This document shows positions 14,462 to 21,541 of a stretch of DNA of 21,568 bases, one piece after another. The position numbers and the translations under genes were made by a program. The stretch comes from JBOGWA01 sp050693155. GTDB taxonomy: Bacteria; Actinomycetota; UBA4738; CALAEC01. The notes beneath the pieces were generated by a model. It had not been told where the DNA came from and did not search any database. It saw nothing but the letters and a program-made list of their open reading frames with translations. Position 1 is the first letter of the stretch. Every line of letters begins with the position of its first letter. The stretch spans positions 1 to 21,568 of the forward strand of contig JBOGWA010000149.1 of NCBI GenBank assembly GCA_050693155.1, read 5' to 3'.

Positions 14462-15035
14462 CGCCCTCCCCGTCTCCGCTTCCCGCGAGCTCGTCGATAT
14501 AGCCGTCAACCAACCTGAGGTGACGTTCCTCGTCGAGGGACTCCCCAACCACACGAGCCGCGAGCTCGACCGAGAGCTCGCCGACGGATCGGCGGAGCTG
14601 ATCACACGCGCGATCTCGCTCCGCCCGGATCTCCTCCTGGGCCCGGGCAACGATCTGGCGAGACTCGTCCTCGGCCTTCGCGAGTAGGTCCTTTCGCATC
14701 TGGTCGGCGGTCTTCCTGGCCTCCTCGATGATCCGGCTTGCTTCCGTGCGCGCGTCCCGCAGTTGCTCCTCGTAGCGGGACAGAATCCCCTCAGCATCCG
14801 TGCGCGCCTTCTCGGCGCCTTCGAGGTCGCCCTGGATCTTCTGGGTCCGCGCTTCCATCATCCGGCGGATTTGTGGAAGCGCGAACTTCGCGAGCGCGAC
14901 GAACACGATCAGAAACGCGAGGCTCCCGAAGATGAGCTCGTCGGTCTCGGGGAGGATCGGGTTGTGCTCCTCCTCGGTCGTCGTCGTCTGCTCCTCGCCC
15001 TGCGCGACGGTCATGCCAACCAGTTGATAGCGCAT
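14445..15035 (-). CDS. atpF: ATP synthase Fo b subunit
   Basis: The b subunit forms the peripheral stalk. This 196-residue protein has a short polar N-terminus with an acidic stretch (EEQTTTTEEEHNP), one membrane helix at about 34-53 (LIFGSLAFLIVFVALAKFAL), and a long charged coiled coil from about 55 to 165 containing the usual AEKARTDAEGILSRYEEQLR and EIRAERDRACDQLRRSVGEL segments. ATG 15035 has AGGA about 9-10 nt upstream and lies 10 bp after the atpE stop; an ATG at 15014 is possible but has a poorer ribosome site. The acidic N-terminus before the membrane helix is longer than in E. coli, as is common in actinobacteria. Confidence 0.95.
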   Translation of the reverse strand: MRYQLVGMTVAQGEEQTTTTEEEHNPILPETDELIFGSLAFLIVFVALAKFALPQIRRMMEARTQKIQGDLEGAEKARTDAEGILSRYEEQLRDARTEASRIIEEARKTADQMRKDLLAKAEDESRQIVARAQEEIRAERDRACDQLRRSVGELSVELAARVVGESLDEERHLRLVDGYIDELAGSGDGEGDGKSE

Positions 15036-15045
15036 GTCGGCCGTC

Positions 15046-15303
15046 CTAGAGGATGAACGCCAGCACGAAACCGATGAGCGCCAGCGCCTCGGTAAAGGCG
15101 ATGCCGAGGAACATGGTCGTTCGCACCATCCCCGCGGCCTCCGGTTGACGCGCCATGGCCTCGATGGCCTTGCCGACCACGATGCCGATGCCGACACCAG
15201 GGCCGATGGCCGCGAGACCGTAGGCCAGTCCCTGGGCGATCACCGAGATGTCGCCCGATACCTGAGCCACGAAGGCGCCGACCTGTGCGACGAGCTGTGC
15301 CAT
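15046..15303 (-). CDS. atpE: ATP synthase Fo c subunit (proton ring)
   Basis: The 85-residue proteolipid forms the rotor ring. Two membrane helices are visible: helix 1 with the glycine motif GPGVGIG (34-40) and helix 2 with FTEALALIGFVLAF, where E72 is the ion-carrying carboxylate. The polar loop RQPEA (52-56) contacts gamma and epsilon. The residues around E72 (T before, A after) and the lack of a glutamine in helix 1 argue for protons and not sodium. The N-terminus is about 15 residues longer than the E. coli protein. ATG 15303 has AAGGAG about seven nt upstream, the best ribosome site of the operon, consistent with the high copy number needed for c. Confidence 0.97.
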   Translation of the reverse strand: MAQLVAQVGAFVAQVSGDISVIAQGLAYGLAAIGPGVGIGIVVGKAIEAMARQPEAAGMVRTTMFLGIAFTEALALIGFVLAFIL

Positions 15304-15316
15304 CTCTTTCTCCTTG

Positions 15317-16111
15317 TCAGTGCTCGGGGTGCATGGCCCCGGCGATGTACACGGCGGTCAGGATCGTGAAGATGTACGCCTGAAGAACGGCGACGAGAAC
15401 CTCGAAAGCCACGAACGCGACCGAGAGCGCGAACGCGGGAAGCGCGAAGGGGATCGAGATCGGATTTCCGAGAAGATACGCCGACCCGAGGAAGAACACC
15501 GAAAGGAGCAGGTGCCCGGCCATCATGTTCGCAAGGAGCCGGACGGAGAGCGTGAACGGCCGCAGAAGGAACACCGACGCCGCCTCAATCGGCGTCAGCA
15601 AGAGATAGAAGCCCTTTGGCACGCCGGGCGGGAACAGCACGCCCTTGAAGTACTTGAGCCCCTGCTCCTTCACCCCGACGGCGTTGAACATCACCCAGAC
15701 CACCATCGCGAGCGTGCCGGGTATGGCCATGCGTGAGTTCACGGGAAACTGGATGCCGGGGATGATCCCGAAGAGATTCCCGACGAGGATGAAGGAGAAC
15801 ATCGCGGTGAGGAAAGGAACCCAGCGCAGTCCGTCCGGGCCGATCGCCTGCATGACGATCTGTTCTCTGATGAACTCGACGATCGACTCCGCGAGCGCCC
15901 TGGCTCCGCGGGGAACGAGACCCGACTGCCGCGATGCAACGACGAAAAATACGATCACGATGGCAGCCGCGAGGAACATGTAGATGATGACGCGGTTGAC
16001 GCATGCTTCCGACCCGAACAGATTGAAGGTCCCCCCGATGCAGGGCGTGTCGAAGATATCGGCGCCCGGTGCGTCGAACCCGGGTCGAGCAGCCGCGACC
16101 AGGGGGCTCAT
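15317..16111 (-). CDS. atpB: ATP synthase Fo a subunit
   Basis: The a subunit holds the two proton half-channels beside the c-ring. The 264-residue protein has five or six membrane helices and the key helix LRPFTLSVRLLANMMAGHLL, where R191 corresponds to the essential arginine R210 of E. coli. H200 takes the place of E. coli E219, a known swap in many bacteria and mitochondria. The last helix contains AVLQAYIFTILTAVYI. The N-terminal region (FDTPCIGGTFNLFGSEACVN) carries two cysteines, C24 and C37, that would lie outside the cell. ATG 16111 overlaps the atpI-like stop (ATGA); the longer open frame upstream overlaps that gene and is not real. Confidence 0.96.
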   Translation of the reverse strand: MSPLVAAARPGFDAPGADIFDTPCIGGTFNLFGSEACVNRVIIYMFLAAAIVIVFFVVASRQSGLVPRGARALAESIVEFIREQIVMQAIGPDGLRWVPFLTAMFSFILVGNLFGIIPGIQFPVNSRMAIPGTLAMVVWVMFNAVGVKEQGLKYFKGVLFPPGVPKGFYLLLTPIEAASVFLLRPFTLSVRLLANMMAGHLLLSVFFLGSAYLLGNPISIPFALPAFALSVAFVAFEVLVAVLQAYIFTILTAVYIAGAMHPEH

Positions 16112-16569
16112 CTGAGTCCCCGCTCCGCGAGCCGCTCGGCCGCGCGCACTGCAACGCGGCTTGGAGGAATCTCGAGCTGGCCTCCAATTCCCCGGGAAAC
16201 CAGCCGCGCCTCGTAGACGAGCAAGAGGGCCGTTGCCGCGGCGACGGCGACCATGAACGCCACCGGTGAGAAGAACGTCAGCCGGTCGAGCGGGACGAGC
16301 AGGGCAACGATGGCGCCGATCCGCACGACCACGCCGAGAAGCGCAACGACCTGAAGGGTCGTGACCGACCGTCGGGCAGCCCACGCCAACGACCAACCGT
16401 GGACCGCGAAGTTCAGGGTGACGATCGTCACGCCCAACGCCGCCGAGAGCGCTGCCTCGCTTCCCCGCACGGCGAGTCCGACGGCGTAGGAAACTGGCGC
16501 CGCGATCGCCGCCGCGCGTAGGGCGCGCGCAACCATCGCGTGCTCAGGAGTCGCGCTTTTCCCTTCCAT
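16108..16569 (-). CDS. atpI: ATP synthase subunit I-like membrane protein
   Basis: This 153-residue protein has four hydrophobic segments (about 17-34, 41-63, 71-93 and 100-120), the topology of AtpI. In other bacteria AtpI helps assemble the c-ring and may aid magnesium supply. Sequence conservation in this family is low, so the call rests on topology, length and position directly before atpB. In Mycobacterium the same position is held by Rv1303. The ATG at 16569 lies inside the end of the preceding atpZ-like gene (26-bp overlap), and its stop overlaps atpB (ATGA). Confidence 0.8.
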   Translation of the reverse strand: MEGKSATPEHAMVARALRAAAIAAPVSYAVGLAVRGSEAALSAALGVTIVTLNFAVHGWSLAWAARRSVTTLQVVALLGVVVRIGAIVALLVPLDRLTFFSPVAFMVAVAAATALLLVYEARLVSRGIGGQLEIPPSRVAVRAAERLAERGLR

Positions 16570-16771
16570 GCCTCAGGTAGACGAGGTATATCCCTCCGGC
16601 TGCTCCGAGCACCAGCCCGATCGGCAGGAACACCTTCTCGGTGTCGAACAGAGCGTCCAGTCCGAACCCGATCGCCCCCCAGACGCCGATTCCGGCAAGG
16701 AGCTCGCTGATGACGGTCCAGGCCGTTCCGTACCCACCCCAGGCGTCCCCGCCTTCCGGTCGCCGGGCCAT
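16544..16771 (-). CDS. AtpZ-like small membrane protein, first gene of the ATP synthase operon
   Basis: The 75-residue product has two membrane helices (about 17-41 and 47-65) joined by a short loop DTEKVF. The glycine-rich second helix (LPIGLVLGAAGGIYLVYL) is typical of the AtpZ/ATPase_gene1 family that pairs with AtpI in assembly of the Fo sector. ATG 16771 was chosen because the family begins just before the first helix; no ribosome binding site is seen, but a -10-like TAGAAT lies only 10 nt upstream, so the mRNA may be leaderless. The upstream open frame crosses this promoter and is not protein-like. Confidence 0.8.
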   Translation of the reverse strand: MARRPEGGDAWGGYGTAWTVISELLAGIGVWGAIGFGLDALFDTEKVFLPIGLVLGAAGGIYLVYLRHGREKRDS

Positions 16772-16781
16772 GGGCAGATGG

Positions 16782-16787
16782 ATTCTA
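16782..16787 (-). promoter_or_regulatory. -10 element for the ATP synthase operon, likely leaderless
   Basis: TAGAAT on the minus strand ends 10 nt before the atpZ-like ATG. With transcription starting about 6-9 nt after a -10 box, the mRNA would begin at or a few bases before the ATG. No ribosome binding site is present, which agrees with leaderless translation, common in actinobacteria. No good -35 was found 16-19 nt further upstream. Confidence 0.45.
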
Positions 16788-16803
16788 TCCGACTGGGGGA
16801 TTC

Positions 16804-16846
16804 GCTCGCCTTCTCGAAGATTCGGGTTGACCCACCCCTGGCGAGC
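16804..16846. repeat. Inverted repeat between the L,D-transpeptidase stop and the atp promoter
   Basis: GCTCGCC (16804-16810) and GGCGAGC (16840-16846) are perfect 7-bp inverted arms around a 29-nt loop. Inside the loop lie two smaller palindromes, CTTCTCGAAG (16810-16819) and GGGTTGACCC (16824-16833). The outer arm touches the transpeptidase stop codon. It could end transcription from that gene (no T-tract) or act as a control site ahead of the atp operon. Confidence 0.4.
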
Positions 16847-18036
16847 TACTCCCCCGGACCCCCTGGGTTGCCGGAGTGGTAGACGCGCACCTCGGTTCCA
16901 ATCCGCATCCGATCGAAGAGCCAGACAGCCGTCCAGTTTGGAACCCGGGAGCATCCGTGACTGGCCGGATACGTCGGGACCTCCGGCCAGCCGTGCACGG
17001 CCCTCGTCCCGTCGAAGTAGCTCGGGTAGTAAAGGCGGTTCGGGCTGTAGCCGGCTGTCTTCGAGTGCACCACGAAGATTCCGTCCCGAGTCGCGCCGTT
17101 CGCCCCCGTCGAGGTGTGCACGATCGCCTGGATCTCTCCCGACCGGACGAGATAGAGCACCTGCTTCGTCTGGTCGATCTCTACATGAATTCCGGGAGCA
17201 CGGCTCTGGACCTTCGGATCGATCGGCCGTGCGAGCCGTTGCCAGGTCGCCCGTGTGACCACGCTCGTGCGCTCCATCCCGTGGACCTTGTGAAACGCGA
17301 GCACGGCGTCGCCGGTTCGCTCGTCGAAGACGGCGTTCACACCGGCGATCCGGTATCCGAGATCCCGAAGCCGTTGCTCGGCGAGTTTCACGACCTCTCC
17401 CCGAGCCCCCTGCTGGAGGCGAGGGAGGGGCGTGCGCCGTCCACCCGACCGGGCGCTCGGCGCTCCCTGCTCGCTCGTTCTGACCTCGGCGACGTAGGTC
17501 CCCGGCAGCTCGACCGGGAAACTGGCCACGAACGTCCCGCCGGCAGTCACCGGCGCCGTCACCGTCTCCACGAGGACGCCGCCCCGAAGGATCGCGATAT
17601 CGATGGCGCCGCTCTCGGGCGCCGGCGACACCTGCCCTCGGGCGCTCGCGTCACCGAACAGCAGCACCCGGTCGAGAGCGACCTGGGCGTCGGCCCGGAT
17701 GTCGATCCGAACGGGCTCGCTCGTCGCGCCGTTCCACTTCGCAACGATCGTCACGCTGCGGTCGGGAGTGAAGGTCGCCGAATACGCCCCCTGGCCGTCG
17801 GTCGTCGCCTGGTGGACTTGCTCCCCCGATGCCTGCTCGACGATGGAAACGGTCTGCCCCGAGCTCGCCGGCGCAATCGTTCCGCTGAGCTGTGTTGATT
17901 GACCCGGCTCCACCGCCGTTGGAGAGGCTGCGAGCGTGACGGATGCGTCCTCGGCTGACGCAGGCACGGCCACCAGGAGCAGGACGGCAGCGAGGAACGG
18001 GGGGAGACCGGCGCGGAAGAGGAAAGAGCGCGCCAT
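16846..18036 (-). CDS. Exported L,D-transpeptidase with peptidoglycan-binding domain
   Basis: The 396-residue protein has a signal peptide (LPPFLAAVLLLVAVPASA, cleavage near 28), two Ig-like beta domains (about 30-112 and 113-190), a low-complexity linker, a peptidoglycan-binding domain (about 207-268: GARGEVVKLAEQRLRDLGY, FDERTGDAVLAFHKVHGM), and a C-terminal YkuD catalytic domain (about 283-386). The active site reads HGW at 348-350 and SHGCSRV with nucleophile C362 and R364; the residue after the cysteine is Ser where Val or Ile is more common. Such enzymes form 3-3 cross-links in peptidoglycan or attach proteins, and resist most penicillins. ATG 18036 has a TACAAT nine nt upstream and no ribosome site. 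It lies between wecA and the atp operon, probably as its own transcription unit. Confidence 0.9.
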   Translation of the reverse strand: MARSFLFRAGLPPFLAAVLLLVAVPASAEDASVTLAASPTAVEPGQSTQLSGTIAPASSGQTVSIVEQASGEQVHQATTDGQGAYSATFTPDRSVTIVAKWNGATSEPVRIDIRADAQVALDRVLLFGDASARGQVSPAPESGAIDIAILRGGVLVETVTAPVTAGGTFVASFPVELPGTYVAEVRTSEQGAPSARSGGRRTPLPRLQQGARGEVVKLAEQRLRDLGYRIAGVNAVFDERTGDAVLAFHKVHGMERTSVVTRATWQRLARPIDPKVQSRAPGIHVEIDQTKQVLYLVRSGEIQAIVHTSTGANGATRDGIFVVHSKTAGYSPNRLYYPSYFDGTRAVHGWPEVPTYPASHGCSRVPNWTAVWLFDRMRIGTEVRVYHSGNPGGPGE

Positions 18037-18045
18037 GAGGTCCGG

Positions 18046-18051
18046 ATTGTA
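18046..18051 (-). promoter_or_regulatory. -10 element for the L,D-transpeptidase gene, likely leaderless
   Basis: TACAAT on the minus strand ends nine nt before ATG 18036. The following bases (CC, then no ribosome site) repeat the arrangement seen before the atp operon. The 69-bp gap after wecA holds no other clear element; the -35 is not recognisable. Confidence 0.45.
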
Positions 18052-18105
18052 CCTCTCGCCCCATGGCTCCCGTTCGAGCGTGTTCGCGGGCTTTGAAGGC
18101 CTTTG

Positions 18106-19209
18106 CTAGCCGGTGCGGACCCGGCCGTTTGCGCGCCGGGCCCGGGGTAAGACGGTTCCCGCAAGCAGGATCGCAACGATGCCGAGGAGCCCACCCGCGA
18201 GCGCCCGACTGTGGATAAACGTGATCGCGAGCGCAGCCGCGGCCAGGAGGGCGCTCCACAGGTACATGAGCAGCACCGCCTGGCGGTGCGTATGCCCGAT
18301 CTCGAGGAGCTGATGGTGGATGTGCTCCTTGTCGGGACGGGTCACGGGTCGCCCACGACGGATCCGGCGACCGATGGCGAGCATGACGTCGAGGAGCGGG
18401 ATCGCGAGCACGAGGAGGGGAATGATGACCGGGATTGCAAGCGCGGCGAGATCGGTGTTCGTAGGGGCATCCGTCCGACCGACACCCGAGATCGTCGCCG
18501 CCGCCAGCAGCAGACCGAGCAGCATGCTCCCCGAGTCCCCCATGAAGATCTTTGCGGGGTTGAAATTGTAGGGCAGGAACCCGAGCGTGGCCCCCACGAC
18601 GATGGCCGAGAGCACCGTGGCCGGAGACGGCCCCGCGAAGATCGGTTCCCCGGCACGGAACGCGTAGATGAAGAAGGCGGCCGCCGCGATCGCCACGACG
18701 CCCGCCGCGAGACCATCGAGGCCGTCGATGAGGTTGACGGCATTCACCATCGCGAGCACCCACACCAGCGTGAGCGGCACCGCCAGGTCGGGCGAGAGCG
18801 AAAGGACGCCGAGGCCTGGGAACCAGAAGTACACGAGCTGCACGCCGAGCAAGATCAGCAGCCCGCCCGCGAGGACCTGGCCCGCAACCTTGACGGGGAC
18901 CGGGAGACCCCGAACGTCATCCACCGATCCCAAGACCACGATCACGGTCCCTGCGGCGAGCGCGCCGAGAGGCTCCGAGGACACATCGAAGAGCGATCGA
19001 AACGACGGGATCAGATAGGCGACGCCCAGGCCGACGACGAACGCGAACCAGATTGCGATCCCCCCGAGCGTCGGCGTCGGCTTGGGGTGCACCTTCCGGT
19101 CTGACGGCTTGTCGATGGCGCCGAAGCGAAGGGACAGCCGACGAACGACCGGCGTCGCCACGAATGCAGCCGCGGCCGATGCGAGAAAGACCGCCGCGTG
19201 CCCGAGCAT
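18106..19209 (-). CDS. wecA: Undecaprenyl-phosphate GlcNAc-1-phosphate transferase (WecA/TagO/Rfe type)
   Basis: This 367-residue polytopic protein moves a sugar-1-phosphate from a UDP-sugar to a polyprenyl phosphate, the first membrane step for teichoic acids, arabinogalactan linker or other wall glycans. Motifs of the family are all present: DRKVHPKPTPTLGG (37-50), VDDVRGLPV with D97-D98, NAVNLIDGLDGLAAG (156-170) with D162 and D165, NPAKIFMGDSGSMLLG with D225, and the HIHH motif (296-299, DKEHIHHQLLEIGH) that marks WecA/TagO and separates them from MraY. About eleven membrane helices are expected. ATG 19209 lies directly after the glyA stop. In Mycobacterium the homologue (rfe) sits in the same place upstream of atp. 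The exact sugar (GlcNAc assumed) is inferred. Confidence 0.93.
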   Translation of the reverse strand: MLGHAAVFLASAAAAFVATPVVRRLSLRFGAIDKPSDRKVHPKPTPTLGGIAIWFAFVVGLGVAYLIPSFRSLFDVSSEPLGALAAGTVIVVLGSVDDVRGLPVPVKVAGQVLAGGLLILLGVQLVYFWFPGLGVLSLSPDLAVPLTLVWVLAMVNAVNLIDGLDGLAAGVVAIAAAAFFIYAFRAGEPIFAGPSPATVLSAIVVGATLGFLPYNFNPAKIFMGDSGSMLLGLLLAAATISGVGRTDAPTNTDLAALAIPVIIPLLVLAIPLLDVMLAIGRRIRRGRPVTRPDKEHIHHQLLEIGHTHRQAVLLMYLWSALLAAAALAITFIHSRALAGGLLGIVAILLAGTVLPRARRANGRVRTG

Positions 19210-20466
19210 CTACGGATAGGCGGGGAAGCGGGCGCAGAGCTCTGCGACCCGTTCGCGCGCGCGCTTCTTCACGGACGCATCTCCCGGCGCGTTGACGACA
19301 CCGCCCATCACCTCGGCGATCTCCTTCATCTCCGGCTCGTCCATGCCAAGCGTCGCGGGACCAGGCGTCCCGAGTCGGATCCCCGATGCCTTCGCGGGCG
19401 GGAGCGGATCGAACGGGATCGCGTTCTTGTTCAGCGTGATCCCGACCTCGTCGCAGGCTTCCTGCGCCTCCGCGCCGGTGATACCCGCGGGGCGGAGGTC
19501 GACGAGCGCCAGGTGCGTGTCGGTTCCGCCGGAGACGAGCCGGAGCCCCTGCTCGCTCAGCCCTTCGGCGAGAGCGCGGGCCGTGCGGACGACCCGGTGT
19601 GCGTACTCACCGAACTCCGGGGTGGCGGCCTCCTTCAAGCAGACCGCCTTTGCCGCGATCACGTTCTCGAGGGGTCCTCCCTGCATCATCGGGAAGACTG
19701 CCTTGTCCACAGCCTTCGCGTGCTCCTCACGGCAGAGGATCATCGCCCCTCGGGGACCGCGGAGTGTCTTGTGGGTCGTGAAGGTCACGATGTCGGCGAA
19801 CGGCACCGGGTCCGGGTGGGCCCCGCCCGCGACGAGACCGATGAAATGGGCGGCATCGACGAGAAAGAACGCCCCAACCTCATCGGCGATCTCGCGAAAG
19901 ACCGCGAAGTCGGGGACCCGAGGGTAGGCCGTCGCACCCGCCACGATCATCTTCGGTCGGTGCTCCCGCGCCAGAGTGCGGACCTGGTCCATGTCGATCA
20001 GCTCGGTCTCGCGGTCGACCTCGTAACCGACAACGTTGAACCACTTCCCGGAGAAGTTCACCGACGACCCGTGGGTGAGGTGCCCCCCATGCGGAAGACT
20101 CATGCCAAGAAGGGTGTCACCGGGCTCCATGAACGCGAAGTACGCCGCCATGTTCGCCTGCGCGCCGGCGTGTGGCTGGACGTTAGCGTGATCGGCTCCG
20201 AACAGCTCCTTCGCGCGCTCGATGGCGAGCGACTCGGTGACGTCGGTGTAGCGGTTCCCGCCGTAGTAACGCCGCCCCGGATAGCCCTCCGAGTACTTGT
20301 TGTTCATGGTGGAGCCGACCGCAGCGAGCACCGCGGGGCTCGTGAAGTTCTCAGAAGCGATCAGCCGGAGGGTCGTCCGCTCGCGGTGGAGCTCTGCGGC
20401 GAGGGCCTCGGCGACTTCCGGGTCACCCACCTTCAGGGCTTCCCAGTCTGCGGCCCATTCCTTCAC
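19210..20466 (-). CDS. glyA: Serine hydroxymethyltransferase
   Basis: GlyA interconverts serine and glycine and loads tetrahydrofolate with one-carbon units, using pyridoxal phosphate. The 418-residue protein shows LIASENFTSPAVL (35-47), NKYSEGYPGRRYYGG (56-70), QPHAGAQANMAAY, the cofactor-contacting LVDAAHFIGLVAGG with D204 and H207, and the cofactor lysine K233 in TFTTHKTLRGPRG. The VDAAHFIGL wording differs mildly from the common VDMAHIAGL. GTG 20466 overlaps the rpiB stop (GTGA), so the pair is translationally coupled; the open frame upstream of it is a shadow of rpiB. The rpiB-glyA order ahead of atp is shared with Bacillus. Confidence 0.98.
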   Translation of the reverse strand: MKEWAADWEALKVGDPEVAEALAAELHRERTTLRLIASENFTSPAVLAAVGSTMNNKYSEGYPGRRYYGGNRYTDVTESLAIERAKELFGADHANVQPHAGAQANMAAYFAFMEPGDTLLGMSLPHGGHLTHGSSVNFSGKWFNVVGYEVDRETELIDMDQVRTLAREHRPKMIVAGATAYPRVPDFAVFREIADEVGAFFLVDAAHFIGLVAGGAHPDPVPFADIVTFTTHKTLRGPRGAMILCREEHAKAVDKAVFPMMQGGPLENVIAAKAVCLKEAATPEFGEYAHRVVRTARALAEGLSEQGLRLVSGGTDTHLALVDLRPAGITGAEAQEACDEVGITLNKNAIPFDPLPPAKASGIRLGTPGPATLGMDEPEMKEIAEVMGGVVNAPGDASVKKRARERVAELCARFPAYP

Positions 20467-20927
20467 GTGTTGTTCCTCCTTGCTGTCTCCTCCTCTTCGA
20501 TCTCCTCGATCTGGCGGAGGCGCGGCTCGTGCCTTCCGCCGGCAAACGGCGTATCGAGCCACAGCTTGACGATCGCGCGGGCGAGCGGGGGCGCGACGAT
20601 CCGCGCTCCGATCGCGAGGACGTTCGCATCATTGTGCTCGCGGGAGAGGTGGGCAGTGAACAAGTCGTTGCAGAGCGCCGCGCGGATCCCGCGGACCTTG
20701 TTCGCCGCGATCTGCTCGCCCTGCCCCGACCCTCCGAGAACGATGCCACGATCCGCTCGACCGTCACGAACAGCGCGGGCCACCCACGCCATGAACCTCG
20801 GGTAGTCAACGGGTTCCTCGGAGTCGGTTCCGACATCATCCACCTCGTGCCCGAGCTCTTTCAGAGCCTGCTTCAAGTCCTCTTTCAACGGGTAGCCGGC
20901 GTGGTCCGCTCCGATGGCGATCCGCAT
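20463..20927 (-). CDS. rpiB: Ribose-5-phosphate isomerase B
   Basis: RpiB interconverts ribose 5-phosphate and ribulose 5-phosphate in the pentose phosphate pathway. The 154-residue protein has the family start MRIAIGADHAGYPLKEDL with D8 and H9, the anion hole and active site GGSGQGEQIAANK (65-77), and SREHNDANVLAIGARI (95-110). The base position carries E71 as in the Mycobacterium tuberculosis enzyme, in place of the cysteine found in E. coli. ATG 20927 follows the phosphatase stop by two bp. The C-terminus ends in an acidic stretch (IEEIEEEETARRNNT) whose stop overlaps glyA. Confidence 0.96.
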   Translation of the reverse strand: MRIAIGADHAGYPLKEDLKQALKELGHEVDDVGTDSEEPVDYPRFMAWVARAVRDGRADRGIVLGGSGQGEQIAANKVRGIRAALCNDLFTAHLSREHNDANVLAIGARIVAPPLARAIVKLWLDTPFAGGRHEPRLRQIEEIEEEETARRNNT

Positions 20928-20929
20928 GA

Positions 20930-21529
20930 CTACTCCCCGACCGCGCTCGTCTTGACCGGGTCGATAGCCTCGAGGGGGATGCCGAAGAGCAGGTGAACGA
21001 GCGCATCGATCCTGTTCGCGATCTCGCTCGCCACCGCCCGGTAGGCGGCAATCGACAGACCAAGAGGATCGGTGATCTCGTCGTCGGCAATGGTGACGGT
21101 CTCCTCCGTCCGGCGGCGGTGAGCCTCAGCAATCTGTGCCAAGGCCTGCGTCCGGTTGGCGGACGACGGAGCCCCCATCGGGTCCAGAAGGGCCGCGAGC
21201 TCCTTCAGCGTGAACGTCTTGGCGGCCGCCGTCGGGACCAGCGCGATGATTTCATCGCGCTGCTCTTGCGTCATCGTCAACACCAGGTCGGATCGCTCGA
21301 GGAGCTCCTCGGACACACGCGTCGACTCGAGCGCCCCGATGTCGACTCCCAACTCCCGTGCGACACCGACAGCTTCGGGCATCGGCTCGCGACCGGGGAC
21401 AGCCCAGGTCCCGGCGGAGGACACGCGAACGGCGCCGTCGAGAAGCCGCTTCGACCGCTCGACAAAGATGCCTTCGGCGATCGGGGAGCGGCAGATGTTG
21501 CCCGTGCAGACGATGAGCACGTCGAGCAC
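20930..21529 (-). CDS. Low-molecular-weight protein phosphatase
   Basis: This 199-residue phosphatase has the P-loop CTGNICRS with nucleophile C8 and R14, and the general-acid motif ITDPLGL with D154. The family usually has about 150 residues; the extra length lies mainly in a segment at about 112-150 (LLDPMGAPSSANRTQALAQI...) before the acid loop and in a short C-terminal tail. In Bacillus the phosphatase at this position, YwlE, removes phosphate from arginine and needs a threonine in the P-loop (CTGNTCRS); here that residue is isoleucine (I12), as in tyrosine phosphatases, so phosphotyrosine is the better guess. GTG 21529 is the first in-frame start that keeps the P-loop; the window ends 39 bp upstream. 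In related genomes a Sua5/YwlC gene often precedes it, outside this window. Confidence 0.9.
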   Translation of the reverse strand: MLDVLIVCTGNICRSPIAEGIFVERSKRLLDGAVRVSSAGTWAVPGREPMPEAVGVARELGVDIGALESTRVSEELLERSDLVLTMTQEQRDEIIALVPTAAAKTFTLKELAALLDPMGAPSSANRTQALAQIAEAHRRRTEETVTIADDEITDPLGLSIAAYRAVASEIANRIDALVHLLFGIPLEAIDPVKTSAVGE

Positions 21530-21535
21530 GCCCGC

Positions 21536-21541
21536 AGTCTA
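21536..21541 (-). promoter_or_regulatory. Weak -10-like element before the phosphatase gene
   Basis: TAGACT on the minus strand ends six nt before GTG 21529, similar in placing to the two other -10-like boxes in this window. It overlaps an AGGGA that could serve as part of a ribosome site. Too little upstream sequence is available to judge. Confidence 0.2.

Noticed and set aside
14445..15035. b-delta fusion as in mycobacteria
   Set aside because: atpF and atpH are separate genes with their own stop and start, overlapping by 17 bp in different frames.
15046..15303. Sodium-type ATP synthase c-ring
   Set aside because: The helix-1 glutamine and the Ser/Thr after the glutamate that mark sodium binding are absent, so protons are expected.
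16600..16960. Larger first protein of the atp operon (136 codons from 16954)
   Set aside because: The added N-terminal part overlaps the end of the transpeptidase gene and the promoter region and has no family similarity; the AtpZ-like protein fits ATG 16771.
19198..20805. Long plus-strand open frame (over 500 codons) opposite glyA and rpiB
   Set aside because: It mirrors two well-conserved minus-strand genes, has low-complexity Arg/Asp/Val-rich sequence and no recognisable domain; such antisense frames are common in GC-rich DNA.
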